Source: MGBC120314 sp051877855 (GTDB lineage: Bacteria; Bacillota; Clostridia; Lachnospirales; Lachnospiraceae). From it: 40,880 nucleotides of DNA. Below, in pieces: positions 1 to 7,152 of this stretch. The DNA lies in the NCBI GenBank assembly GCA_051877855.1, contig JBJEJH010000022.1, positions 1-40,880 on the forward strand, written 5' to 3'. The notes under the pieces were generated by a model. That model ran no database searches, was not told the DNA's origin, and saw nothing but the letters and a program-made list of their open reading frames with translations. A program made the translations under genes and the position numbers. Positions within the stretch are counted from its first letter, which is position 1. Each line of letters opens with the position of its first letter.

Positions 1-49
1 TAGCTATTTTTCTCACTAAAAATACTATAAACCATTTGTTTCACATTGT

Positions 50-679
50 CTACTTATTTAAACAAATAATTTCAAGTTCTGACTCTTCCTGATACTCCTT
101 GCATCTTCGATAAAAAGTCGCATAACTCATATGCAGATCATCCGCCGCCTTTCGCACGGTAACCTCTCCATTAAGCCACATCAGGTAATACTTTTCAAAC
201 CCATCCGGCAATGGATTCTTCCGACAGCCGAACTTTACTCCGCGTCCTTTGGCTGCTGCGATCCCTTCCGCCTGACGCTGTCGTATAAATGTCCTTTCTG
301 TCTCTGCCACATACGCAAGAATCTGTAATACCAAATCCGCTATGAAAACACCCGTCAAATCCCCATGTCCCACATTGGTATTCAGAAGAGGCATATCAAT
401 TACCTGAATGTCCGCACCTATTTCTTTCGTGATTTTACGCCATTGCTCCAGAATTTCACCATAGTTTCTTCCCAGCCTGTCAATGCTTTTTACAATCAGT
501 AAATCTCCCTTTTTTAACTTTTTAAGCAGTTTACGATACTGTGGTCTTGAGAAATCCTTTCCGGATAATTTATCAAGAAATATGTTTTTCTGTTGAATCC
601 CACAATCTTTCATTGCAATAAACTGACGTTCCGGATTCTGCTCTCTTGTAGATACCCGGATATATCCATATTTCTCCAT
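50..679 (-). CDS. Serine site-specific recombinase (resolvase/invertase family)
   Basis: A small serine recombinase of about 209 residues that would cut and rejoin DNA at specific sites through a phosphoserine intermediate. The N-terminus reads YGYIRVSTREQ, which holds the catalytic serine, and the SIDRLGRNYGE segment is the conserved resolvase arginine region. The C-terminal 45 residues look like a helix-turn-helix (VRKAADDLHMSYATFYRRC). I chose the start at 679 because an AAAGGAGG ribosome binding site lies 8 bases upstream; an earlier in-frame ATG at 703 has none. The length fits resolvases and invertases rather than large serine integrases. It diverges from a small ribbon-helix-helix gene, which suggests a mobile-element remnant or a DNA inversion module. 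No recombination site pair is visible in the window. Confidence 0.93.
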   Translation of the reverse strand: MEKYGYIRVSTREQNPERQFIAMKDCGIQQKNIFLDKLSGKDFSRPQYRKLLKKLKKGDLLIVKSIDRLGRNYGEILEQWRKITKEIGADIQVIDMPLLNTNVGHGDLTGVFIADLVLQILAYVAETERTFIRQRQAEGIAAAKGRGVKFGCRKNPLPDGFEKYYLMWLNGEVTVRKAADDLHMSYATFYRRCKEYQEESELEIICLNK

Positions 680-753
680 TAATCCCGCCTCCTTTATAAT
701 CATTATCTAAATTATAAAAGTAGACTATTCCACGCCTTTTTAATTTTCTTGAA

Positions 754-819
754 AAAATGTACTTAAATTAAGTTCATTTTAATATTTTATCACATTATAT
801 ACTTAAAATGTACTTAAAT
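754..819. promoter_or_regulatory. Direct repeats AAAATGTACTTAAAT, possible operators
   Basis: The 15-bp sequence AAAATGTACTTAAAT occurs exactly at 754-768 and again at 805-819, and a partly inverted version (TTAAGTTCATTTTAA) sits at 767-781. The repeats lie in the AT-rich interval between the divergent recombinase and ribbon-helix-helix genes. This is where an autoregulating ribbon-helix-helix protein would be expected to bind; the binding itself is inference. Confidence 0.45.
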
Positions 820-846
820 AAAACTTATTTTGTATTGGAGATTTTT

Positions 847-1008
847 ATGGAAAAAGATAAACATTTAGGATTACGAATTGATTCGGAAACACATACGAAA
901 TTAAAGAGTCTTGCTGATTTTGACGGTCGTTCCATTAATGGCGAGGTACTGTATCTCATCCGCCAGGCGATCATGGAACACGAAAAAGAACATGGAAAAC
1001 TTCAATGA
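847..1008 (+). CDS. Small Arc-like ribbon-helix-helix DNA-binding protein
   Basis: A 53-residue protein with the Arc/ribbon-helix-helix pattern: a short polar strand (HLGLRIDSETHTKLK) followed by two helices (ADFDGRSINGEVLYLIRQAI) and a charged tail. Such proteins bind DNA as dimers with the strand in the major groove and often repress their own promoter. The start at 847 is supported by TTGGAG six bases upstream; an upstream in-frame ATG at 808 lacks a ribosome binding site. No toxin gene follows, since a strong terminator comes directly after. It diverges from the serine recombinase and may control it. Confidence 0.8.
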   Translation: MEKDKHLGLRIDSETHTKLKSLADFDGRSINGEVLYLIRQAIMEHEKEHGKLQ

Positions 1009-1020
1009 GCATCCTACACG

Positions 1021-1048
1021 AAAAATAGCCGGTTTCCCGGCTATTTTT
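1021..1048. terminator. Bidirectional intrinsic terminator
   Basis: A 12-bp perfect stem (AAAAATAGCCGG / CCGGCTATTTTT) with a 4-base loop separates the convergent ribbon-helix-helix and helicase genes. The A and T runs on the two sides make it able to act on both strands. Confidence 0.9.
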
Positions 1049-1113
1049 CATTATGCTTCTGATTTAATTATCAACTATATACATTTCACTACAGCCTGTA
1101 GCAGTCCGCCTTA

Positions 1114-2778
1114 TTATTTCTTCCCGAATTTTCTTTTTGGTCGTTCTTCCATCACACTGCCATCCATACGAAGCTTAATCTTCTTCTCCGGACGCTTATT
1201 TTCCGGGGATTTGCTATTCTGCTTTCTTTCAGAATAATCCTGCGGACGCTTTCTGCCTGCTTTACGCTCCTCCATATCACGAAAAGCTTCTCTGCGGCCA
1301 TCCGCACCACGACGACGCTCATTACGACGATCTTCTCTGCCTCCGTCACCACGACGGTTATCACCACCGGTTCTGCGGTTGCCGCCTCTGCCACGGCGGA
1401 CATCAAAAATCAGTTTATCGCCACGTCCGAATCCTCTTCGCTTCTTACGTTCTTCCTCATAAGAAACCGCAGGTATTTCTTCCTTTTCCTCGCCTAAACT
1501 GTTTCGAAGGAATGCCGCTGCCAATTCAATAGCTGTACAGTCCTCCTCTTCCATCTTCGCTTCAATAATAGCCATGGAAGATGCCAGATCCTGATTACGA
1601 AGAACATCCAGAACCTCTGTTAAGATCTTCTGGGATTTTGCCTCGGTAATGTCCGAAACACTCGGCACTGTACGTGCTTTCATCTTCGTCTTGCAGGTGG
1701 ACTCAATTTCACGAATCTTATAGATTTCACGTCCCACCACCAGAGTAAATGCACGTCCGGTTCTGCCCGCACGTCCCGTTCTTCCGATACGGTGTACATA
1801 GTATTCGTTATCCTGTGGAACATCATAATTAATCACCGCTTCCACATCATCCACATCGATACCTCTTGCCGCCACATCCGTAGCAATCAGGATATCGGTG
1901 GCGCCATTACGGAAGGACTCCATAACACGGTCTCTCTGAGCCTGGGAAAGATCACCGTGAATACCATCTGCACAGTAACCACGACCTTTAAGTTCTTCTT
2001 CCAATTCCTCCACCATCCTCTTGGTATTACAGAAGATCAGTGTCAGTTTCGGATTGTAATAGTCCAGAAGCCGGGCCACAACTTCTTTCTTATTCTCCTT
2101 ACGCACTTCATAATAATACTGCTTGATTAAAGGAACCGTCAGTTCCTTCTTCACGGTCTTGATTAAGACAGGATCCTTCTGAAACTGTCCCGTAATGTCA
2201 AGAATGGACTTTGGCATTGTAGCCGAGAACAAAACCGTCTGATGTTCATTTTCAATCTGTGAAAGAATGGTCTCCATATCCTCACGGAATCCCATATTCA
2301 GCATCTCATCCGCTTCATCCAGAACCACCATGGACAAATGATCCAGTCGAATCGTCTTTCGACGCATATGATCCATCACACGCCCCGGAGTACCAACAAT
2401 AATCTGCGGGCATCCCTTCAATGCCTTGATCTGACGTCCCATATCCTGTCCGCCATAGATTGGAAGGACCTTAATTCCATGCAGATACTTTGCAAATTTA
2501 CGCATTTCCTCGGCGGCCTGAATCGCGAGCTCTCTTGTTGGACAGAGAATCAGTCCCTGCAGGTTCTGCTCATCTTCACGAATGTTCTGAAGCATCGGAA
2601 TACCGAATGCTGCGGTCTTACCGGTACCCGTCTGGGCCTGGCCGATTACATCTTTCCCTGCCAGCACTTCGGGAATCGCCTGCTGCTGAATCGGGGAAAA
2701 CTGTTCAAATCCCATTTCACGAATGGCACGAATAATGCGCACATCAATAATATTATCTTCCATATTTAATAAATCCAT
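1114..2778 (-). CDS. DEAD-box ATP-dependent RNA helicase
   Basis: An ATP-dependent RNA helicase of the DEAD-box family (CshA/DeaD type), acting in RNA unwinding during ribosome assembly, mRNA decay or cold adaptation. Seen in order: the Q motif (GFEQFSPIQQQ), Walker A AQTGTGKT near residues 48-55, PTRELA, TPGR, the DEAD box near 154-157, SAT, and in the second RecA lobe the HRIGRTGRAGR motif VI. The last 110 or so residues are rich in Arg, Gly, Lys and Glu, a typical disordered RNA-binding tail. At about 554 residues it is usual for the CshA type with a basic tail. The start is uncertain: 2778 follows a weak AGG, and 2799 in the same frame lacks a clear ribosome binding site. Confidence 0.95.
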   Translation of the reverse strand: MDLLNMEDNIIDVRIIRAIREMGFEQFSPIQQQAIPEVLAGKDVIGQAQTGTGKTAAFGIPMLQNIREDEQNLQGLILCPTRELAIQAAEEMRKFAKYLHGIKVLPIYGGQDMGRQIKALKGCPQIIVGTPGRVMDHMRRKTIRLDHLSMVVLDEADEMLNMGFREDMETILSQIENEHQTVLFSATMPKSILDITGQFQKDPVLIKTVKKELTVPLIKQYYYEVRKENKKEVVARLLDYYNPKLTLIFCNTKRMVEELEEELKGRGYCADGIHGDLSQAQRDRVMESFRNGATDILIATDVAARGIDVDDVEAVINYDVPQDNEYYVHRIGRTGRAGRTGRAFTLVVGREIYKIREIESTCKTKMKARTVPSVSDITEAKSQKILTEVLDVLRNQDLASSMAIIEAKMEEEDCTAIELAAAFLRNSLGEEKEEIPAVSYEEERKKRRGFGRGDKLIFDVRRGRGGNRRTGGDNRRGDGGREDRRNERRRGADGRREAFRDMEERKAGRKRPQDYSERKQNSKSPENKRPEKKIKLRMDGSVMEERPKRKFGKK

Positions 2779-2847
2779 AATAATACCTGTTCTTTCCATA
2801 TCAATTAATCGGACTCAAAGAGTCACAACGTATTCAACCATACCACA

Positions 2848-3354
2848 CTATACGGGAAAAAACAAGCCTTCCAATAATCTTTGCTCCACTTCGGACCGTT
2901 CCATTTCCAAAGCCATTGCCAATTCATCATACACGCTGTCCATCGCTCTTTTCAAAAAACGTTCATCCGTGGCAGTAATCTTTTTGCCGGTCTGCGCACG
3001 CAAAGCCTGTTTGCTCTTAATGGTCTTAATCATGGAAATCAACCGTGTAATATCACAGGATGCAATAATTTCCTTGTAACGCTGCTCCATCATTTTATCA
3101 TTGACCACATCTAATTCACCGATTGAATCGATGTTATCCAGAATGCTTTGGGCTTCCTTCTTCGTCAGCACCCCGCGCATAACAATCTTCTGATTATCCA
3201 CCGGGGAGTAGATCTTACTTTCCTTCGGGCCAACCGGAGATAAGACATAATACAGATTGTCTGCCGACATTCCGGGAAGATCCAGGGGCGCTACATCCTT
3301 GATCACACAGATTCCGTTGTTCCCATAAACTACATAATCGCCAATACTAAACAT
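2848..3354 (-). CDS. CarD-family transcription regulator
   Basis: A 168-residue protein of the CarD/CdnL/TRCF family. The N-terminus (FSIGDYVVYGNNGICVIKDV) is the RNA polymerase interaction domain, a Tudor-like fold that binds the beta subunit, and the rest is a helical domain that in CarD touches promoter DNA and stabilises the open complex. The start follows a good GGAGGTGAAGA ribosome binding site. Its 5' leader contains an intrinsic terminator hairpin (3407-3443) downstream of a plausible extended -10 promoter (3477-3505), so expression may be attenuated or may depend partly on readthrough from rubrerythrin. Family assignment is secure; the target genes are unknown. Confidence 0.9.
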   Translation of the reverse strand: MFSIGDYVVYGNNGICVIKDVAPLDLPGMSADNLYYVLSPVGPKESKIYSPVDNQKIVMRGVLTKKEAQSILDNIDSIGELDVVNDKMMEQRYKEIIASCDITRLISMIKTIKSKQALRAQTGKKITATDERFLKRAMDSVYDELAMALEMERSEVEQRLLEGLFFPV

Positions 3355-3406
3355 TCTTCACCTCCAAGTATCAATACAAGAACTCTTTGGCATCTCTTAT
3401 GTGAGT

Positions 3407-3443
3407 AAAAAAGCACCTGCTCAAATCAAAATGAACAGGTGCT
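3407..3443 (-). terminator. Intrinsic terminator after rubrerythrin, in the carD leader
   Basis: On the minus strand an AGCACCTG/CAGGTGCT stem is followed by six T residues. It is about 110 bases downstream of rubrerythrin and 50 bases upstream of the CarD-type gene. Because a promoter-like sequence lies between rubrerythrin and this hairpin, it may also act in the CarD leader. Confidence 0.75.
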
Positions 3444-3476
3444 CCTTCAAGTTCTATGTCGATTTCACATAGTAGA

Positions 3477-3505
3477 ATTATAACACATTTTACATAAAAA
3501 TGTAA
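3477..3505 (-). promoter_or_regulatory. Extended -10 promoter with inverted repeat, carD
   Basis: The minus strand has TGTTATAAT, an extended -10 with TATAAT complementary to 3477-3482. The -35 position is poor (TTACAT, complementary to 3500-3505) and forms one arm of an inverted repeat TTACAT-AAAA-ATGTAA at 3490-3505, which could be an operator. Confidence 0.5.
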
Positions 3506-3550
3506 GTCAAAAAATTACGTAAACCTATCAATTTAACTGAAAAATTGCGA

Positions 3551-4084
3551 TTAATAATTTTCCTTTCTTACTTCAAAGAAACTCTGTGGATGATTACATA
3601 CAGGGCATACTTCCGGAGCCTTCTTGCCCATTACAAGATGACCACAGTTGCGGCACTCCCACATCATCATATCACCCTTTTCAAATACCTGCTGCATCTG
3701 AACATTGTTCAGAAGGGCACGATATCTCTCCTCATGAGCCTTCTCGATCTTACCTACCATTTTGAAGCGGGCCGCAATCTCAGTAAATCCTTCTTCCATT
3801 GCTTCCTTGGCAAATGTTTCATACATATCGGTCCACTCATAGTTTTCACCATCTGCTGCTGCAGCCAGGTTCGCAGCAGTATCCCCCAGTTCTCCCAATG
3901 CCTTGAACCACATCTTTGCATGTTCCTTCTCATTTTCCGCTGTCTTTAAGAAAATTTCGCAGATCTGCTCGTATCCTTCCTTTTTTGCAACCGATGCAAA
4001 GTAGGTATACTTATTTCTTGCCTGACTCTCACCTGCAAATGCAGCACGAAGATTTGCCTCTGTCTTTGATCCCTTTAATTCCAT
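3551..4084 (-). CDS. Rubrerythrin
   Basis: A 177-residue rubrerythrin, a cytoplasmic diiron peroxidase that protects anaerobes from hydrogen peroxide. The N-terminal four-helix bundle carries the ExxH-type ligands (FAGESQARNKYTYFAS, ENEKEHAKMW, EKAHEERYRALL). The C-terminal rubredoxin-like domain has two CxxC knuckles (CRNCGH and CPVCNH) that bind the electron-transfer iron. I chose 4084 because GGAGGAAAAGAAC precedes it; the in-frame ATG at 4099 is part of that ribosome binding site. It starts 48 bases after dapB ends with no terminator between, so it may be read through from the dap operon. An intrinsic terminator follows at 3407-3443. Confidence 0.96.
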   Translation of the reverse strand: MELKGSKTEANLRAAFAGESQARNKYTYFASVAKKEGYEQICEIFLKTAENEKEHAKMWFKALGELGDTAANLAAAADGENYEWTDMYETFAKEAMEEGFTEIAARFKMVGKIEKAHEERYRALLNNVQMQQVFEKGDMMMWECRNCGHLVMGKKAPEVCPVCNHPQSFFEVRKENY

Positions 4085-4132
4085 GTTCTTTTCCTCCATA
4101 TTATATTATTCTCTTGTAAAATTATTGACTTC

Positions 4133-4891
4133 TCAGCCAATAACATCACTCATATCATACATTCCCGCCGGCTTACCTGCCAAAAACTTCGCTGCCTCAA
4201 TGGCTCCCTTAGCAAAGATGGACTTAGAGTAAGCAGTATGCTTGAATTCAATTACCTCGTCCTCACCGCAGAAGAATACTTCATGTTCACCTACAATGGT
4301 ACCACCGCGCACTGCACTGATTCCGATTTCCTTCGGATCTCTCTTTGCCCTCTCGGTAGAACGATCATACTTATAATAGTAGCTGTCATCCAGGGATTCC
4401 TTGCAAGCATCCGCCAAAGCCAATGCAGTACCGCTTGGAGCATCCAGCTTCTGATTGTGATGCTTTTCTACAATCTCCACATCAAAATTTGCCGGTGCAA
4501 GAATTGCCGTTGCCTGCTTTAATAACTTAAATAATGTATTGATTCCAAGAGACATATTCGCGGACTTAAGAATTGCCACCTTGCTGCTGGTCTCCTGAAT
4601 CTTTGTGAGCTGCTCCTGTGAAAGTCCCGTTGTGCATAATACCACCGGAATTTGATTTTCCACACTGTACTCCAAAAGTACATCCACTGCCTTTGCATTG
4701 GAGAAATCAATAATAACATCCGCCTTTACGATACAATCATGAACCGAAGAAAAGACCGGATAAGCATTGTGCCCATCATCAAATGGATCAATTCCTGCCA
4801 CAATTTCAACTTCTTCATCCTTAGCTGCAAGGGATGAGATAACCTGCCCCATCTTACCATTACAACCGTGCATAATTACTCGAACCATCAT
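4133..4891 (-). CDS. dapB: 4-hydroxy-tetrahydrodipicolinate reductase
   Basis: DapB reduces the DapA product with NAD(P)H in the diaminopimelate/lysine pathway, supplying cell wall and protein synthesis. The N-terminal Rossmann motif VIMHGCNGKMGQ is clear. The catalytic region is VEKHHNQKLDAPSGTAL, containing the HHxxKxDxPSGT signature. At 252 residues it has the usual length. GGAGG lies just upstream of two adjacent ATG codons (4891 and 4888), so either could be used. It follows dapA with a 31-base gap and no terminator, so the two are co-transcribed under the lysine riboswitch. Confidence 0.97.
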   Translation of the reverse strand: MMVRVIMHGCNGKMGQVISSLAAKDEEVEIVAGIDPFDDGHNAYPVFSSVHDCIVKADVIIDFSNAKAVDVLLEYSVENQIPVVLCTTGLSQEQLTKIQETSSKVAILKSANMSLGINTLFKLLKQATAILAPANFDVEIVEKHHNQKLDAPSGTALALADACKESLDDSYYYKYDRSTERAKRDPKEIGISAVRGGTIVGEHEVFFCGEDEVIEFKHTAYSKSIFAKGAIEAAKFLAGKPAGMYDMSDVIG

Positions 4892-4922
4892 GTACCTCCA
4901 ATATTTCCGTCAAAATAATAAT

Positions 4923-5810
4923 TTACGCTAACAAACCATAGTTCTTCATTGCATTCTTCAACTTTTCAAGATTTGCCGGTTCCATCGGAGACAATGGTCT
5001 ACGAAGTGGTCCGACCTCCATACCCATAAGGTTCATTGCGTGCTTTACAGGAATCGGATTTACTTCACAGAATAAAGCGTCAATCAATTCAATCGCCTCT
5101 AACTGAAGCTTTAAACTTCCGGCAACATCACCTTCAAGATACTTTGCCACAATGTCATGGGTCTGTCTCGGTGCCACATTGGAAAGAACCGAAATAACAC
5201 CACATCCGCCCAAAGACATAATCGGAACGATCTGATCATCATTTCCCGAATACATATCGATACATCCCTCTGCCAGAGCCATCAACTTTGCACACTGGGA
5301 AATATTACCTGTTGCTTCCTTGATACCAACGATATTTTCCACATTCTTAGCCAGTGTAACGGCGGTCTGTGGTAAAATATTACATCCTGTACGTCCCGGA
5401 ACATTATACATAATAATCGGCAGGTCCACAGACTTTGCAATCATTGTGTAATGCTCAATAAGTCCTGCCTGTGTAGCCTTGTTATAGTATGGTGTAACAA
5501 CAAGAAGTCCGTCTGCGCCACTCTTCGCTGCCTCTGTTGAAAGATAAATTGCAGTCTCTGTGCAATTCGAACCGGTACCTGCAATTACCGGCACTCTCTT
5601 ATTTACCTTATCCACACAGTACTTGATTGTCTCCAAATGCTCTTCATGTGTCAGGGTCGATGCCTCACCGGTGGTGCCGCAGATAATAATACTGTCCGTT
5701 CCGTTTTCAATCTGGAAATCAATGACTTCCCCTAACTTATCATAATTTACTGCTCCTGTTTGTGTCATCGGTGTAACAATCGCAACGCCTGCACCCTTAA
5801 AAATTGCCAT
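4923..5810 (-). CDS. dapA: 4-hydroxy-tetrahydrodipicolinate synthase
   Basis: DapA condenses pyruvate with aspartate semialdehyde, the committed step to diaminopimelate and lysine. The TIM-barrel signatures are visible: GTTGEASTLTHEEH near the N-terminus, the MYNVPGRTG tyrosine motif, and VGIKEATGN with the Schiff-base lysine. The start at 5810 is preceded by AAGGAGG and gives 295 residues, the family norm. The frame stays open upstream to 5966, but that part overlaps the riboswitch and is not coding. The gene heads a dapA-dapB operon controlled by a lysine riboswitch with an intrinsic terminator about 60 bases upstream of the start. Confidence 0.97.
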   Translation of the reverse strand: MAIFKGAGVAIVTPMTQTGAVNYDKLGEVIDFQIENGTDSIIICGTTGEASTLTHEEHLETIKYCVDKVNKRVPVIAGTGSNCTETAIYLSTEAAKSGADGLLVVTPYYNKATQAGLIEHYTMIAKSVDLPIIMYNVPGRTGCNILPQTAVTLAKNVENIVGIKEATGNISQCAKLMALAEGCIDMYSGNDDQIVPIMSLGGCGVISVLSNVAPRQTHDIVAKYLEGDVAGSLKLQLEAIELIDALFCEVNPIPVKHAMNLMGMEVGPLRRPLSPMEPANLEKLKNAMKNYGLLA

Positions 5811-5870
5811 TCCAAAAATCCTCCTTAATCGATTTAAATATGATATTCCGATAAAAACTAAGTTAAAACT

Positions 5871-5895
5871 AAAAAAGCAAACCCAATGGGTTTGC
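5871..5895 (-). terminator. Riboswitch expression-platform terminator
   Basis: On the minus strand GCAAACCC/GGGTTTGC forms an 8-9 bp hairpin followed by TTTTTT. It sits between the lysine aptamer and dapA, the position expected for a terminator that forms when lysine is bound. Confidence 0.88.
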
Positions 5896-5917
5896 CATGC
5901 GAACAGAATTAAATTCT

Positions 5918-6086
5918 TTTCCGTAGCTCCCCATCTTACGATGACAGTCATATGATTCTTCACCATATGCCCAGCATACAGGTTCTCAGGAAACCTGTCA
6001 CTTCGGCGCCATCCCCTTTCACTATTGATTATCCGTGCCTGCCACGAACCAAAACCTACTCTTGAATCAGCGCAACCTCTACTTAG
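5918..6086 (-). ncRNA. Lysine riboswitch aptamer (L box)
   Basis: Read on the minus strand, the leader of dapA contains the conserved lysine-aptamer blocks in order: AGAGGTTGCGC, TTCAAGAGTAGG, GTGAAAGGGGATGGCGCCGAAG, a CTGGGC segment, a long CTGTCATC.. hairpin, and the closing GGGGAGCTAC. These match the pattern I know from the Bacillus subtilis lysC leader. Lysine binding should favour the terminator at 5871-5895 and reduce dapA-dapB transcription. The exact aptamer ends are approximate because the P1 pairing is short. Confidence 0.92.
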
Positions 6087-6102
6087 TATTTATTCTTTAA
6101 CA

Positions 6103-6131
6103 AATATACCATTTTATAAATATAGTGTCAA
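6103..6131 (-). promoter_or_regulatory. Promoter of the dapA-dapB riboswitch transcript
   Basis: A consensus -35 TTGACA (complementary to 6126-6131), a 17-base spacer and -10 TATATT (complementary to 6103-6108) place the start near 6096, about 10 bases upstream of the aptamer. Confidence 0.88.
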
Positions 6132-6162
6132 TAGTCTGCAATGGTTTGTAATGGTATAAATC

Positions 6163-6206
6163 AAATAAAAAAGGGCAACAAATCTACCTTAAGATTCATT
6201 GCCCTT
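6163..6206 (-). terminator. Intrinsic terminator of the SSB-like gene
   Basis: AAGGGCAA/TTGCCCTT with an inner AATCT/AGATT stem, followed on the minus strand by TTTTTTATTT. It lies 11 bases past the stop of the SSB-like gene and just upstream of the dapA promoter. Confidence 0.9.
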
Positions 6207-6216
6207 GTGACTTCAA

Positions 6217-6906
6217 CTATTCTTCAGAACCAATTTCAGCAGCCATGACTAATTCATCTTCCTCCGCTTCCTTTGGAAGGAATTCAATCTTGCTCACCGA
6301 TACTTCATAAGCTACACGCTTCTCACTCTCGGTCTCACTGATCTTCTTGGTATATTCACGGCTCTGAACTCTGCCCCAGATCTGGATATGTCCGCCAACC
6401 TCAAAGGATGCTGCATATCTTGCATTTCTTCCCCAGGCAATGCAAGGTATGTAGTCCGACTTACCATAAGGTCTGTTGACTGCAATAAGAATGTCTGCAA
6501 TTTCTCTTCCCAGCGGAGTCTTACGATATACCGGAACCTTGCAGATATATCCGTCCAGGAAAATCTGATTGGTCTTGCTCTGGTCCTTCACTTCTTCATC
6601 CGTCTCCAAAAACTGTAGTTCACGGACAAAGATGGAAAGCACAAGACGATTCTTCTCACCCTCATGTCGATTGTATGAACGGAACTGTCCTGCTGCCTCA
6701 ATGACCATTCCCTTGTAATCCTGTGTCACATCGATCAGACGCTCTGATACCATGAGTGGAATCGTATCAGACATATTGCTCAATCGATTGACAGCAACAT
6801 CAACAAGATAAAAGCCCTCTCCAAATACCTCGTGGCTGTACTCAAAATCCGATACAACCTCTCCTATAATGTTTACTCTGTTGTTTTCAATAACCTTATC
6901 AATCAT
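6217..6906 (-). CDS. Two-OB-fold single-stranded DNA-binding-like protein
   Basis: A 229-residue protein whose two halves each look like an OB-fold of the SSB/PriB type: an N-terminal segment (NNRVNIIGEVVSDFEYSHEV) and a second one (NQIFLDGYICKVPVYRKTP) that includes an SSB-like stretch, YIPCIAWGRNARYAASFEVG, followed by IQIWGRVQSREY. It probably binds single-stranded DNA. It is longer than a housekeeping SSB and has an acidic C-terminus (AEIGSEE) but not the canonical DDDIPF tip. The start at 6906 follows GGGAGAAATACAAA; an upstream in-frame ATG at 6957 has no ribosome binding site. I infer an accessory rather than the main replicative SSB. Confidence 0.75.
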   Translation of the reverse strand: MIDKVIENNRVNIIGEVVSDFEYSHEVFGEGFYLVDVAVNRLSNMSDTIPLMVSERLIDVTQDYKGMVIEAAGQFRSYNRHEGEKNRLVLSIFVRELQFLETDEEVKDQSKTNQIFLDGYICKVPVYRKTPLGREIADILIAVNRPYGKSDYIPCIAWGRNARYAASFEVGGHIQIWGRVQSREYTKKISETESEKRVAYEVSVSKIEFLPKEAEEDELVMAAEIGSEE

Positions 6907-7098
6907 TTTGTATTTCTCCCTTCTTTGGATGTCACATATTCGCTGCCCTCTCAGCAAATACCATCCCCTTATGTTTATTTTACAGTATAATATATGCTTG
7001 TATTATTCATTTTATGCTAAAATTATGACCAAAATTTGAACTTTTCCTATTTTTTTTCGTAAAAATTCATTGTAATAATACAAAAAAGGGGGTAAAAT

Positions 7099-7116
7099 AT
7101 GAAAGTTGAGTTTTAG
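7099..7116 (+). CDS. Possible five-codon leader ORF upstream of typA
   Basis: ATG AAA GTT GAG TTT TAG follows a strong AAAAAAGGGGG ribosome binding site with a 6-base gap, 36 bases before the typA start. The sequence shows an efficient-looking initiation site with an almost immediate stop. Whether it is translated or regulates typA is unknown. Confidence 0.3.
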   Translation: MKVEF

Positions 7117-7152
7117 CAGAGTTAGTTTTAAGTTAAGGAAGGAAAATTTTTT

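Noticed and set aside
2338..2769. 143-codon plus-strand frame inside the helicase gene
   Set aside because: It is a shadow of the minus-strand helicase; no ribosome binding site and no recognisable domain.
5811..5966. N-terminal extension of dapA (52 codons)
   Set aside because: It overlaps the riboswitch terminator and the end of the aptamer, and AAGGAGG supports the start at 5810.
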